Part shown: positions 8,934-15,911 of the stretch, in pieces | Layout: every line of letters starts with the position of its first letter | Position numbering within the stretch: the first letter of the stretch is position 1 | Source: JANNOG01 sp050329415 | GTDB taxonomy: Bacteria; Actinomycetota; Actinomycetes; Actinomycetales; JBBAYJ01 | Direction of reading: 5' to 3' | Length of the DNA: 20,737 nucleotides | NCBI GenBank assembly: GCA_050329415.1 | Contig: JBHJOS010000088.1 | Location: 1 to 20,737 of the forward strand | Position numbers and translations under genes: made by a program | Notes under the pieces: model-generated | What the model was told of the DNA's origin: nothing | The model's database searches: none | The model's input: the letters and a program-made list of their open reading frames with translations, nothing else

Positions 8934-9849
8934 AGCGGATCCTCGGGTCCAGGACGGCGTACAGGATGTCGACGAGCAGGTTCACCACCATGAAGATGAT
9001 GACCAGCAGGGTGACGATCCCGACGACGACGGCGTTGTCCTGATTCTGCACGGCGTCGAACGTGGCCCGGCCGATGCCCGGCAGGTTGAAGATCCCCTCG
9101 GTGACGATGGCGCCGATCATGAGCGTGCCGATCGTGATGCCCAGGTACGTCACGACAGGGATCAGGGAGTTGCGCAGGGCGTGGCGGCCGACGACCCGGG
9201 TGCGGGTCAGTCCCTTGGCGGTGGCGGTGCGCACATAGTCGGCCCGGAGGTTCTCGACCAGGCTGGTCCGCGTCAGCCGCGAGACGTACGCCAGTTCACC
9301 GGCGGCGAGCACGAGCCCGGGCAGGACGTAGCTGTACCAGCCCTCCCGGTCCCCCGCGACAGGGAACCAGCCGAGCTCCACACCGAGGAGCAGCTGCGCG
9401 GTGTACCCGAGAACGAAGATCGGCACCGCGACGAGGAGGATCGTGGAGATCCGGACCAGGTTGTCGATGAACGACCCCCGCCAGATCGCCGCGAGCACGC
9501 CGGCCGTCAGGCCGATGACGGCGAGGAACGCGAACGCCACGAGCCCGAGCCGCAGCGTCACGGGGAAGGCGTTGACGATGATGTCGGTGACCGGACGGCC
9601 CCGGAAGTCGATGCCGAGGTCCCCCTGGAACACGTTGCCCATGTACTTCGCGTACTGGACGAGCAGCGGGTCGTTGAGGTTGTACTGCTCACGGATCGTG
9701 ATGAGAACCGACTCGGGCACCGGGCGTTCCCCGAAGAGCGCGCGCACCGGGTCGCCTGGCAGGGCGAAGACGGCGGCGTAGATGAGGAACGTCGCCCCGA
9801 AGAACACCGGGATCATCAACAGGATCCGGCGCAGGATGTACCGCCACAT
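8926..9849 (-). CDS. dppB: Peptide/nickel ABC importer permease, DppB type
   Basis: A permease of 307 residues with the family start MWRYILRRILLMIPVFFGATFLIY as first membrane helix, the large periplasmic loop with GDPVRALFGE, and the EAA loop DYVRTATAKGLTRTRVVGRHALRNSL. The C-terminus ends VDILYAVLDPRIRYD, typical of DppB/OppB. ATG at 9849 follows GAGGGG with six bases spacing. It is separated from dppA by 80 bases that form a strong hairpin. Confidence 0.94.
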   Translation of the reverse strand: MWRYILRRILLMIPVFFGATFLIYAAVFALPGDPVRALFGERPVPESVLITIREQYNLNDPLLVQYAKYMGNVFQGDLGIDFRGRPVTDIIVNAFPVTLRLGLVAFAFLAVIGLTAGVLAAIWRGSFIDNLVRISTILLVAVPIFVLGYTAQLLLGVELGWFPVAGDREGWYSYVLPGLVLAAGELAYVSRLTRTSLVENLRADYVRTATAKGLTRTRVVGRHALRNSLIPVVTYLGITIGTLMIGAIVTEGIFNLPGIGRATFDAVQNQDNAVVVGIVTLLVIIFMVVNLLVDILYAVLDPRIRYD

Positions 9850-9879
9850 GTCCGACCCCTCGTCGTGGACTCGATGGGG

Positions 9880-9925
9880 GTGAGCCCGGGGGGCCGACCG
9901 CGAACGGCCGACCTCCCGGGCTCAC
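9880..9925 (-). terminator. Intercistronic hairpin between dppA and dppB
   Basis: GTGAGCCCGGG (9880-9890) pairs perfectly with CCCGGGCTCAC (9915-9925), with a smaller inner stem GGCCG/CGGCC. It begins four bases after the dppA stop codon in transcript direction. Such hairpins after a binding-protein gene usually act as partial terminators or protect the 3' end, giving more binding protein than membrane subunits. That role is inferred from position. Confidence 0.75.
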
Positions 9926-9929
9926 GATG

Positions 9930-11627
9930 TCACTCGGCGTCGGTGACGGCCAGGGTGAACAGGTTGACGTCGTCCTGGAAGGTCAGCTCCAGGCCCTGAA
10001 CGCGCTCCCCGCCGACCCCGATCTGGCGGGCGACGAACATCGGCATGATCGGCATGTCCTCGTTGAGGATCTCCTGCGCCTCGACGAAGATCGGCAGGCT
10101 GTCCTCGGAGGTCTCCATCGACAACGCCTCGGTGATGAGGTCGTCGAACTCGGGGTTGGAGTACCCGGTGTAGTTCGACGAGCCGCCGGTGGCGTGGAGC
10201 GACTCGAGGTAGGTGTTGGGGTTCGGGTAGTCGGGGACCCAGCCGAGGCGGTACGGGCCGTCGTTCTCACCGGCCTCGATGACGGGCAGATACTCGGCGA
10301 ACTGCAGGGTCTGGAACTGGATGTCCTCGATGCCGAGGTTCTCGCGCAGCTGGTTCGCGACGGCCTCGATCCAGCCGTCGTGGTCGGCACCGGCGTTGAA
10401 CCAGAGGGTCAGGGGACCTTCCCAGCCGCCGGCCTCCTCGAGCAGCGCCGCGGCCGCCTCGGGGTCGCCGGTGGCGGTGCAGTTCCCGCCGCACTCGTCG
10501 TCGGCCGCGCCGGGGACGATCGGCGGGACGAAGCCCGTGATCGGCAGGAAGTCCGGCCGGACCGCCTCGGAGATGGCCTGCCGGTCGACCGCGAGGCTGA
10601 ACGCCTGCCGCACCCGGGGGTCAGCGAACCGCTCGTCCGTCACCGGGAAGCCGAGGTACTGCATGATGCTCGACTCCGCGTCGATGAAGGTCGGGAAGTC
10701 CTCCGGCGCCGAGTCGATCTGCGCCGACGGGACGCTGTCCATGATGTCGAGGTTCCCGGCGAGGGCGTCGTTGTAGGCCGAGTCGATGTCGGTGTAGATC
10801 CGGTACTCGATGCTGTCGAGGTTCGGCTGCGTGCCGGGGTAGTCCTCGTGCCGCTCGACCCGGACCTGGCCGTCCTGGACCCAGCCCTCGGCGTCGACCT
10901 GGAACGGGCCGTTGCCGATGGGCGCGGCCTCGAAGGCGTCGGGGTCGTCGAAGAAGACCTCGGGCACCGGATGGAAGGCGGTGTAGCCGAGGACCAGCGG
11001 GAAGAAGAGGTTCGGCTCCGACAGCGTGACCTCGAAGGTCTGGTCGTCGACCACCTCCAGGCCCGACAGCTCCTCCGCCGTGGGCGGGGTGGGGCAGGGG
11101 TTGTCCTCGGTGGCCTCACCACTGCACTGCAGGTCCTCGTACCCGGCGATGCCGGCGAAGAAGTACGAGCCGTTGTTGGCGTTGGAGCCAAGGGAGCCGT
11201 AGTTCCACGCATCGACGTAGGACTGAGCGGTGACGGGGTCGCCGTTGTGGAACGTCCACCCCTCCTTGAGGGTGATGGTGAACGTCGTGTTGTCCTCGGT
11301 CTCGATGCTCTCGGCGACCGCGTCGGGGGCGTCCTCGCCCACGATGATCTCCGACGCCTCGAGGTCCCACTCGACGAGCGGCGAGTACAGCGCGTTGAGC
11401 ACCTCGCTACCCTCGGACTCGGTCACGTTCGACGGCGGCGCCAGGTTCTCGGGGCTCGTGATGAAGATCGACACCTCCCCGCCCTGTGGGGCCTCGGCGG
11501 TGTCCTCGGCGGGCGACTCCTCCGCACTCTCCGCGGCATCGTCGTCGCCGGCACAGGCGGCGACCGCCATCACCGCCGCGAGCGCGGCTGCGATCGTCAC
11601 GACCCGCCTCGTCCTCAAGCGCCTCAC
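9930..11627 (-). CDS. dppA: Peptide-binding lipoprotein of the ABC importer (family 5)
   Basis: Extracellular solute-binding protein of family 5, 565 residues, the ligand-capturing part of the dpp system. A lipoprotein signal is clear: basic MRRLRTRR, a hydrophobic core, and the lipobox VAAC with Cys25 as lipidation site, followed by a very acidic linker (about 26-48) rich in Asp, Glu and Ala. The fold is supported by family features such as LVEWDLEASEIIV, LKEGWTFHNGDPVTAQSYVD and VRQAFSLAVDRQAI. Two cysteine pairs occur in the mature domain. The GTG start at 11627 is preceded by GGGAGGA. Ligand cannot be read from sequence; peptides are most likely given the family and the nearby secreted protease. 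It is the first gene of the operon and its upstream region contains palindromes. Confidence 0.93.
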   Translation of the reverse strand: MRRLRTRRVVTIAAALAAVMAVAACAGDDDAAESAEESPAEDTAEAPQGGEVSIFITSPENLAPPSNVTESEGSEVLNALYSPLVEWDLEASEIIVGEDAPDAVAESIETEDNTTFTITLKEGWTFHNGDPVTAQSYVDAWNYGSLGSNANNGSYFFAGIAGYEDLQCSGEATEDNPCPTPPTAEELSGLEVVDDQTFEVTLSEPNLFFPLVLGYTAFHPVPEVFFDDPDAFEAAPIGNGPFQVDAEGWVQDGQVRVERHEDYPGTQPNLDSIEYRIYTDIDSAYNDALAGNLDIMDSVPSAQIDSAPEDFPTFIDAESSIMQYLGFPVTDERFADPRVRQAFSLAVDRQAISEAVRPDFLPITGFVPPIVPGAADDECGGNCTATGDPEAAAALLEEAGGWEGPLTLWFNAGADHDGWIEAVANQLRENLGIEDIQFQTLQFAEYLPVIEAGENDGPYRLGWVPDYPNPNTYLESLHATGGSSNYTGYSNPEFDDLITEALSMETSEDSLPIFVEAQEILNEDMPIMPMFVARQIGVGGERVQGLELTFQDDVNLFTLAVTDAE

Positions 11628-11660
11628 TGCGTCCTCCCTCGACTCTGTGGATCGGGGCCT

Positions 11661-11672
11661 GATCCCGGGATC
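11661..11672. promoter_or_regulatory. 12-base perfect palindrome upstream of dppA
   Basis: GATCCCGGGATC is self-complementary and lies 34 bases upstream of the dppA start, just before its ribosome site. It could be an operator or a small mRNA hairpin. Palindromes of C and G with GATC ends can occur by chance in such GC-rich DNA, so this is weak. Confidence 0.3.
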
Positions 11673-11707
11673 CTCCGTGGACCGCGGGCACTCCGAACCG
11701 GACTTGT

Positions 11708-11733
11708 GGCACGGCCCGTCAGGAGCCCGTGCC
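11708..11733. promoter_or_regulatory. Inverted repeat GGCACGG/CCGTGCC in the dppA-lysR intergenic region
   Basis: Seven-base arms at 11708-11714 and 11727-11733 are separated by 12 bases. It could be a protein-binding site or a stem in the dppA leader. No matching sigma-70 promoter hexamers are clear around it. Confidence 0.3.
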
Positions 11734-11746
11734 GTGACTCGGGACG

Positions 11747-11760
11747 CTACTGCCCAGTAG
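11747..11760. promoter_or_regulatory. Candidate operator CTACTG-CC-CAGTAG
   Basis: Two perfect six-base arms around CC form a compact dyad in a less GC-rich spot of the 280-base region between dppA and the LysR gene. Symmetry and position fit a dimeric regulator site. It does not match the T-N11-A spacing typical of LysR proteins, so another regulator is as likely. Confidence 0.35.
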
Positions 11761-11907
11761 TCCGCGACCCAGCCCCTCCGCGTTACGGCTGTGTCACGAT
11801 TCGCCAGGTCCTACCACCGTCGGCCGAGTCCCGTGCGAACCCGTGGGGCGCGCAACCCGCCTCGGAACGGCACGGGACCGGCCTCGGACCGGCCTCGGAT
11901 CGGTGCG

Positions 11908-12864
11908 GTGACGCCGGCGCAGCTTCGCGCCTTCTCGGCCGTGGTCCGGCTGGGCTCCGTCAAGGCCGCCGCCGAGGAGCTGAGTGTCAGCGAGCCCGCC
12001 GTCAGCCTGCACGTCGGGCAGCTGCGGAAGGAGCTCGGCGACCCGCTGTTCCTCCGGACCGCCTCGGGCCTGGCGTTCACGCCGGGCGGGCTCAAGCTGG
12101 CACGGCGGGCCACCGAGATGCTGGGCCTCGCCGACCGGACCGTCCGCGAGGTCAGCCAGGCGGGACAGGGCCGTCGGACCCTGAGCGTCGCCGCCTGCAG
12201 CCTGTTCGCCGAGCACGCCGCCCCCGGGCTCATCGACCTGTTCACCGGCCGCGCCCGGGACCTCGACGTCGAGCTCAGCGTCCACCACCCGCGCCACGTC
12301 CCGCAGCTGCTGGCCGGCCGGGTCGTCGACCTCGCCCTCGGCACCCGCCCGGACCCGCTGCCCGGTGGGCTCGTCCACCGGCGGTTCATGACTTACGAGA
12401 TCGTGGTGGTCGCCGCGCCCGACCACCCCCTGGTCGCCTCGCCGGTCAATCGCGCCGCCCTGCGCGAGCACACCTGGCTGCTGGGTCCCGCCGCCGCGGA
12501 GGACATCGGCGGTGCGCCGCGCCTCGTCGCGTCGCTCGGCGTCCCGGAGCACCGCCAGCACATCTTCCAGAGCCAGGCCGCCGCCCTCGCCGAGGCCGAG
12601 CGCGGCCAGGGAGTGGCGCCGGCGCTGTCGTTCGCGGTCCGCGAGGCACTGGCCGCGGGCCGCCTCGCCCGCGTCGAGCACCCGGCGGCGCACGCCGAGG
12701 GCTCGTGGTCGGTGATGGCCCTGCCCGACCACGGCCAGGTGGCCGCCGCGGCCGAGCTGGTCCGGTTCGTCTCGACCCCGCGCGCCCTGCAGGCGATGCT
12801 GCGCGGCACGGGCGTCGGCATCCGCCGCTTCCGCCCCGCCGTCCACGTCACCCTGTGGAGCTGA
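11908..12864 (+). CDS. cutR: LysR-type regulator, CutR-like (CO dehydrogenase regulator)
   Basis: A LysR-family regulator of 318 residues from the GTG at 11908. The N-terminal winged helix-turn-helix is clear: TPAQLRAFSAVVRLGSVKAAAEELSVSEPAVSLHVGQLRKELGDPLF, shown here only as a family landmark at residues 2-48. The effector domain begins near RRTLSVAACSLFAEHAAPGLI. The start, the recognition helix and this SLFAEHAAPGL segment resemble CutR, the LysR regulator needed for CO dehydrogenase expression in mycobacteria, as I recall it. The cox operon in this window supports that call. The frame is open back to 11791, but the family normally begins at this Val-Thr-Pro. No good ribosome site is seen for either start. 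The gene is divergent from dppA, so control of dpp is an alternative. It ends 15 bases from a convergent gene. Confidence 0.85.
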   Translation: MTPAQLRAFSAVVRLGSVKAAAEELSVSEPAVSLHVGQLRKELGDPLFLRTASGLAFTPGGLKLARRATEMLGLADRTVREVSQAGQGRRTLSVAACSLFAEHAAPGLIDLFTGRARDLDVELSVHHPRHVPQLLAGRVVDLALGTRPDPLPGGLVHRRFMTYEIVVVAAPDHPLVASPVNRAALREHTWLLGPAAAEDIGGAPRLVASLGVPEHRQHIFQSQAAALAEAERGQGVAPALSFAVREALAAGRLARVEHPAAHAEGSWSVMALPDHGQVAAAAELVRFVSTPRALQAMLRGTGVGIRRFRPAVHVTLWS

Positions 12865-12879
12865 CGCCGCGGCCCGCCG

Positions 12880-13413
12880 CTACTCGTCGACCTCGCCGAA
12901 CAGGTCCTCGAGCAGGAGGCGTGCGCGGTCGGGGACGGGCTCCTCGGGGAACACCGAGGCACACAGCGCCAGGACGGCGCCCGACGTCGCCAGGCCCAGG
13001 TGCCGAACCAGCAGTGAGATGTCCTCGGCGTCACGACGCCGAGCGGCGAGGACCTTCATGGCGAGCAGATGTCGTGGTGACGCAGCCGACACCCGAAGTC
13101 CAGGGTGATCGAAGACGCGAGGGGCATCAGGGTCACCACCCCGCGCTACGTAGGCGCTGGCCTGTTCGTTGAGCCACCACTGCGGGAGACCGAGTTCCGC
13201 GGCGACGGCTCGTGCTTCGTCCACGACGATTCCGTGAGGATGGAAGACGGCGTCGATGTCCCGGGTGGCGCGGCGCCCGTCGTAGGCGAGAGCCACCGCC
13301 GCTCCCCCGAACACATAGAGGTCCGCGACGACGCCTCTGCGGGCGAGTCGCTCGCCGAGCGCGCTGAGCGCGTGCTCGATGTCCTCTCTCCGCAGAAGGG
13401 GATCGCCTGTCAC
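12880..13413 (-). CDS. DUF6036/AbiEii-like nucleotidyltransferase
   Basis: A predicted nucleotidyltransferase-fold protein of 177 residues. The core motif is FGGAAVALAYDGRRATRDIDAVF, landmark residues Gly36-Gly37, Arg51, Asp52 and Asp54, equal to the GG...TxDID pattern of AbiEii/DUF6036 proteins. A second motif around Lys120 (LLAMKVLAARRRDAEDISLL) with Arg/Asp residues fits the later conserved block of those families. The GTG start at 13413 overlaps the upstream stop in GTGA, so the pair is coupled. AbiEii relatives are type IV or type VII toxins that modify tRNA or proteins, but this subfamily is not known to me as functionally proven. It could be toxin, antitoxin or defence component. Confidence 0.78.
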   Translation of the reverse strand: MTGDPLLRREDIEHALSALGERLARRGVVADLYVFGGAAVALAYDGRRATRDIDAVFHPHGIVVDEARAVAAELGLPQWWLNEQASAYVARGGDPDAPRVFDHPGLRVSAASPRHLLAMKVLAARRRDAEDISLLVRHLGLATSGAVLALCASVFPEEPVPDRARLLLEDLFGEVDE

Positions 13414-13772
13414 GCAACCTCCAGCTCACGGCCGGCGACGAACACTCCGCGTCGCCGGAACGCCGCCGGGGCATGCACGATGGCGTCGACCCGCGCGGCC
13501 CGCGTGTTGTACGGGAACCAGAAGCGGTCCAGGGCTCGCGACTCCGCCCAGGCGGGGGCGCCTCGACCGTCTCGAGCCGCGAGGTGCTCCGCCAGGGCCG
13601 CCAGCAACACGTCCCAGCGTTCGTCGCCCGTCGTCGCCGGCTCCTCGGCGAGCAACGGCCGCCTGGCCGTCCGAGGTTCCCAGCGGTACTCCTCGAGGAA
13701 CTCCGCCACCAGTCGCCATCGCGTGGCCTCGTCCCGCTGAACCAGCAGGGGCGCCAGCGTCGCCAGGGTCAT
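13410..13772 (-). CDS. Conserved partner protein of the DUF6036-like gene
   Basis: A 120-residue protein from ATG at 13772, cytoplasmic, with no signal or membrane segment. Its pattern of an N-terminal helical part (LATLAPLLVQRDEATRWRLV), LLAEEPATTGDERWDVLLAALAEHLA, then RFWFPYNTRAARVDAIVHAPAAFRRRGVF is one I recall as a recurrent actinobacterial protein encoded directly before DUF6036 genes. Sometimes it is the C-terminal part of an XRE-type regulator. No helix-turn-helix is evident here. A TTG at 13829 in the same frame would add 19 residues and overlap coxE, so I prefer the ATG, although neither has a clear ribosome site. It probably forms the other half of a toxin-antitoxin-like pair, which is inference. 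Confidence 0.7.
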   Translation of the reverse strand: MTLATLAPLLVQRDEATRWRLVAEFLEEYRWEPRTARRPLLAEEPATTGDERWDVLLAALAEHLAARDGRGAPAWAESRALDRFWFPYNTRAARVDAIVHAPAAFRRRGVFVAGRELEVA

Positions 13773-13812
13773 TGCCGTGTACGGAGTCGGGTGCGCCGTC
13801 ACGACGTACACG

Positions 13813-15114
13813 TTAGGTCTGACGCGCAAGGACTTTCGGCTCCCGCGGCGCGACGATCGCCGCCACCACGTCGAGCATCGCCCGGGGCGTGTGCGCCGGC
13901 AGCAGGTCGTCGCAGTACGGCAGCGCCGCGGCCATCCCGCCCGCCAGTGGCCGGTAGTCGTCAGCGGCCGCCCGCGGGTTGAGCCACAGCACCCGGTGCG
14001 CCCGGCGGCGGATGCGCGCCATGACGGCGCCCAGCGTCTCCGGGTCGTCGGAGTCCCAGCCGTCCGAGGCGACCACGACGACCGCCCCGCGCAGCGCCCC
14101 GCCGTGCTGGGACCGCACCAGCTCGCCGAGGCTGGTGGCGATCCGGGTGCCGCCGAAGCGGTCGGCGACCTCGGCGCTCGCCCGCGCGACGGCGACCTCG
14201 GGGGTGGCTGCCCGCAGCGCCGGGGTGAGGCGGGTCAGGCGGGTGGCGAAGGCGAACGCCTCGGCCCCCGTCACCCTCGTCGCGGCCCGCATCAGGTAGA
14301 GGTAGGCCTCCGCGTACCCGCGCATGGACCGGCTGACGTCGCACACGACGACCAGCCGCCGCGGCCGCGTCACCGGGGCCAGGCCCACGACCTCCACCGG
14401 CTCCCAGCCGGTGCGCCGGGAGCGGGCGAGGGTCTCGCGCAGCGCCACCCGGTGTGCCGGACCCGACACGGCGAGTCGCCGCGTGCGCCGGCGCGGCCAC
14501 GACGCCAGCGCCGCCGCCAGCGCCCCCTCGAGATCGGCCAGCAGTGCGGGAGCGAGGTCCGGGAACGGGGTGTCGGCGTCGCCGGCCACGGCGGCCGGCA
14601 GGAGGTCCGGGGCGTCCGGACCGGGGTCGGCGTCAGGTCCCGTCCTGACCTCGACGACCGCCGGTGCCCGCAGCCACCGGGCGCCGCCGCCCCCGACCGG
14701 GTCCCCCGGGCGAGAGGCACCGCTGCCCGCCCACTCACCCGGCGACTGCGGGGCGACGCCCGGGTCGAGGCCGGTCCGCCGGGCGTGCGGGTCGACCCCC
14801 AGGACGGCTCCGAACGCCGCGTCGAACACCCGGTCGAAGGGCTGGAGGTCGGCATGCCGGTGGACCAGCGTCACCCGGCACGTCCAGTAGAGCCGGCTGC
14901 GGGTGACGGGCGGCGCGACGTCGAGTGCCCGGGCCAGGGCGTCGACACCCGCCACCCCGGCCTCGACGCCCGCGGCGCGCAACCGGCCGACGAGGGCAAC
15001 CGCGAAGGCCGCCCGGTCGACGCCGCCGAGGACCGTGGGGGTCGGTGCCGGGGTCGACGGGAGTGGCGGCGCGGGCGGCCGGGCGGCGGCGGTCGTCAGC
15101 GGGTCGCCACCCAC
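13813..15114 (-). CDS. coxE: CoxE-like VWA domain protein, CO dehydrogenase maturation
   Basis: A von Willebrand factor A protein of 433 residues. A helical N-terminal region with a disordered Gly/Pro-rich middle precedes the VWA domain. The metal-binding MIDAS motif DxSxS is seen in VVVCDVSRSMRGYAEA (Asp259, Ser261, Ser263), with the later Thr region GGTRIATSLGEL and Asp in VVASDGWDSDDPE. CoxE works with the MoxR-type ATPase CoxD to insert sulfur and copper into the CoxL active site in Afipia (Oligotropha). The GTG at 15114 is the first plausible start and overlaps the coxG end by 19 bases. The ribosome site is weak, so coupling is likely. Last gene of the operon, it ends with TAA at 13813. 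Confidence 0.85.
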   Translation of the reverse strand: MGGDPLTTAAARPPAPPLPSTPAPTPTVLGGVDRAAFAVALVGRLRAAGVEAGVAGVDALARALDVAPPVTRSRLYWTCRVTLVHRHADLQPFDRVFDAAFGAVLGVDPHARRTGLDPGVAPQSPGEWAGSGASRPGDPVGGGGARWLRAPAVVEVRTGPDADPGPDAPDLLPAAVAGDADTPFPDLAPALLADLEGALAAALASWPRRRTRRLAVSGPAHRVALRETLARSRRTGWEPVEVVGLAPVTRPRRLVVVCDVSRSMRGYAEAYLYLMRAATRVTGAEAFAFATRLTRLTPALRAATPEVAVARASAEVADRFGGTRIATSLGELVRSQHGGALRGAVVVVASDGWDSDDPETLGAVMARIRRRAHRVLWLNPRAAADDYRPLAGGMAAALPYCDDLLPAHTPRAMLDVVAAIVAPREPKVLARQT

Positions 15115-15911
15115 ACGACGACGGCCACCGCCACCACGCCGAGGCCGACGAGCACCGGCACCGCACGCCTGGCGACCGCACCGCCGGCGTACTTGCCGAG
15201 GTCGAGGGCCTCGACCTCCGGCTGCGGTCGCGGCGCCGTGGTGGGCGTGGTCGGCGACGGCTCGGGGGTCGTGATCGGAGGGGCGGCCGACGGCCTCGTG
15301 GGGGCCGCGGGTGCCGTGGCCGCGGTGCCCGGCACGGCCGCGGGGGTCCCGGGCGGGACCGATGGCGCCGCACCCGACATGGTCGGCGCGGGGCCCGGCT
15401 CGGCGGTCCCCTCGGACTCCGGCGCGGGGACCGGTGCCGCGGTCTCCGGGGCCGCCGCCAGCGCCGGAGCAGTGATCTTGCCCTCGAGGCACTGGACGAA
15501 GGTACCGATGAGCTTCTCGGACACCTCCTGGATCATCCCGCTGCCGAACTGGGCGAGCTTGCCGGAGATCTTCATGTCGGCCTCGACGCTGGCCCGGGTG
15601 GAACCCTCCCCTTCCGGGACCAGACGGGCCGTGATGGTGGCGGAGGCGTTGCCGGCGCCCCGGGCGTCGCGGGCCTTGCCTTCGATGACTGCGACCTTGG
15701 CGGTGTCGTCCTTCTCGACGAACGACGCCGTGCCGGCGAACTCCGACACCACCGGTCCCACCTTGACCTTGAGTTTGCCCCGGTAGGCCTCGCCGTCGCG
15801 GCCGGTGATCTGGGCGCCGGGCAGGCAGGGGGCGATGAGCTCGAGGTCGGTGAGCACCTCCCAGGCGCGGTCCACGCCCGCGGGGACGGTGAACTCGTGG
15901 GCGATCTTCAT
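15096..15911 (-). CDS. coxG: CoxG, SRPBCC-domain protein with membrane anchor
   Basis: A 271-residue protein with three parts. Residues 1-145 form a START/SRPBCC fold recognisable by MKIAHEFTVPAGVDRAWEVL and IAPCLPGAQI, then KISGKLAQFGSGMIQEVSEKL, the standard CoxG pattern. Residues about 146-235 are a Pro/Ala/Thr linker. Residues 251-269 are a hydrophobic segment ending WVATR, a C-terminal tail anchor. Work on mycobacterial CoxG supports quinone binding and electron transfer from CO dehydrogenase to the membrane, which fits this tethered layout. ATG at 15911 overlaps the coxD stop (ATGA). Confidence 0.92.
   Translation of the reverse strand: MKIAHEFTVPAGVDRAWEVLTDLELIAPCLPGAQITGRDGEAYRGKLKVKVGPVVSEFAGTASFVEKDDTAKVAVIEGKARDARGAGNASATITARLVPEGEGSTRASVEADMKISGKLAQFGSGMIQEVSEKLIGTFVQCLEGKITAPALAAAPETAAPVPAPESEGTAEPGPAPTMSGAAPSVPPGTPAAVPGTAATAPAAPTRPSAAPPITTPEPSPTTPTTAPRPQPEVEALDLGKYAGGAVARRAVPVLVGLGVVAVAVVVWVATR

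Noticed and set aside
9927..13172. 1081-residue plus-strand frame antisense to dppA and over the LysR gene
   Set aside because: Composition is that of a shadow frame (Arg, Gly, Pro and Val heavy). dppA and the regulator explain the region with recognisable domains.
13777..15786. 669-residue plus-strand frame opposite coxE and coxG
   Set aside because: It is antisense to VWA and SRPBCC proteins with intact motifs. No ribosome site or domain is seen.
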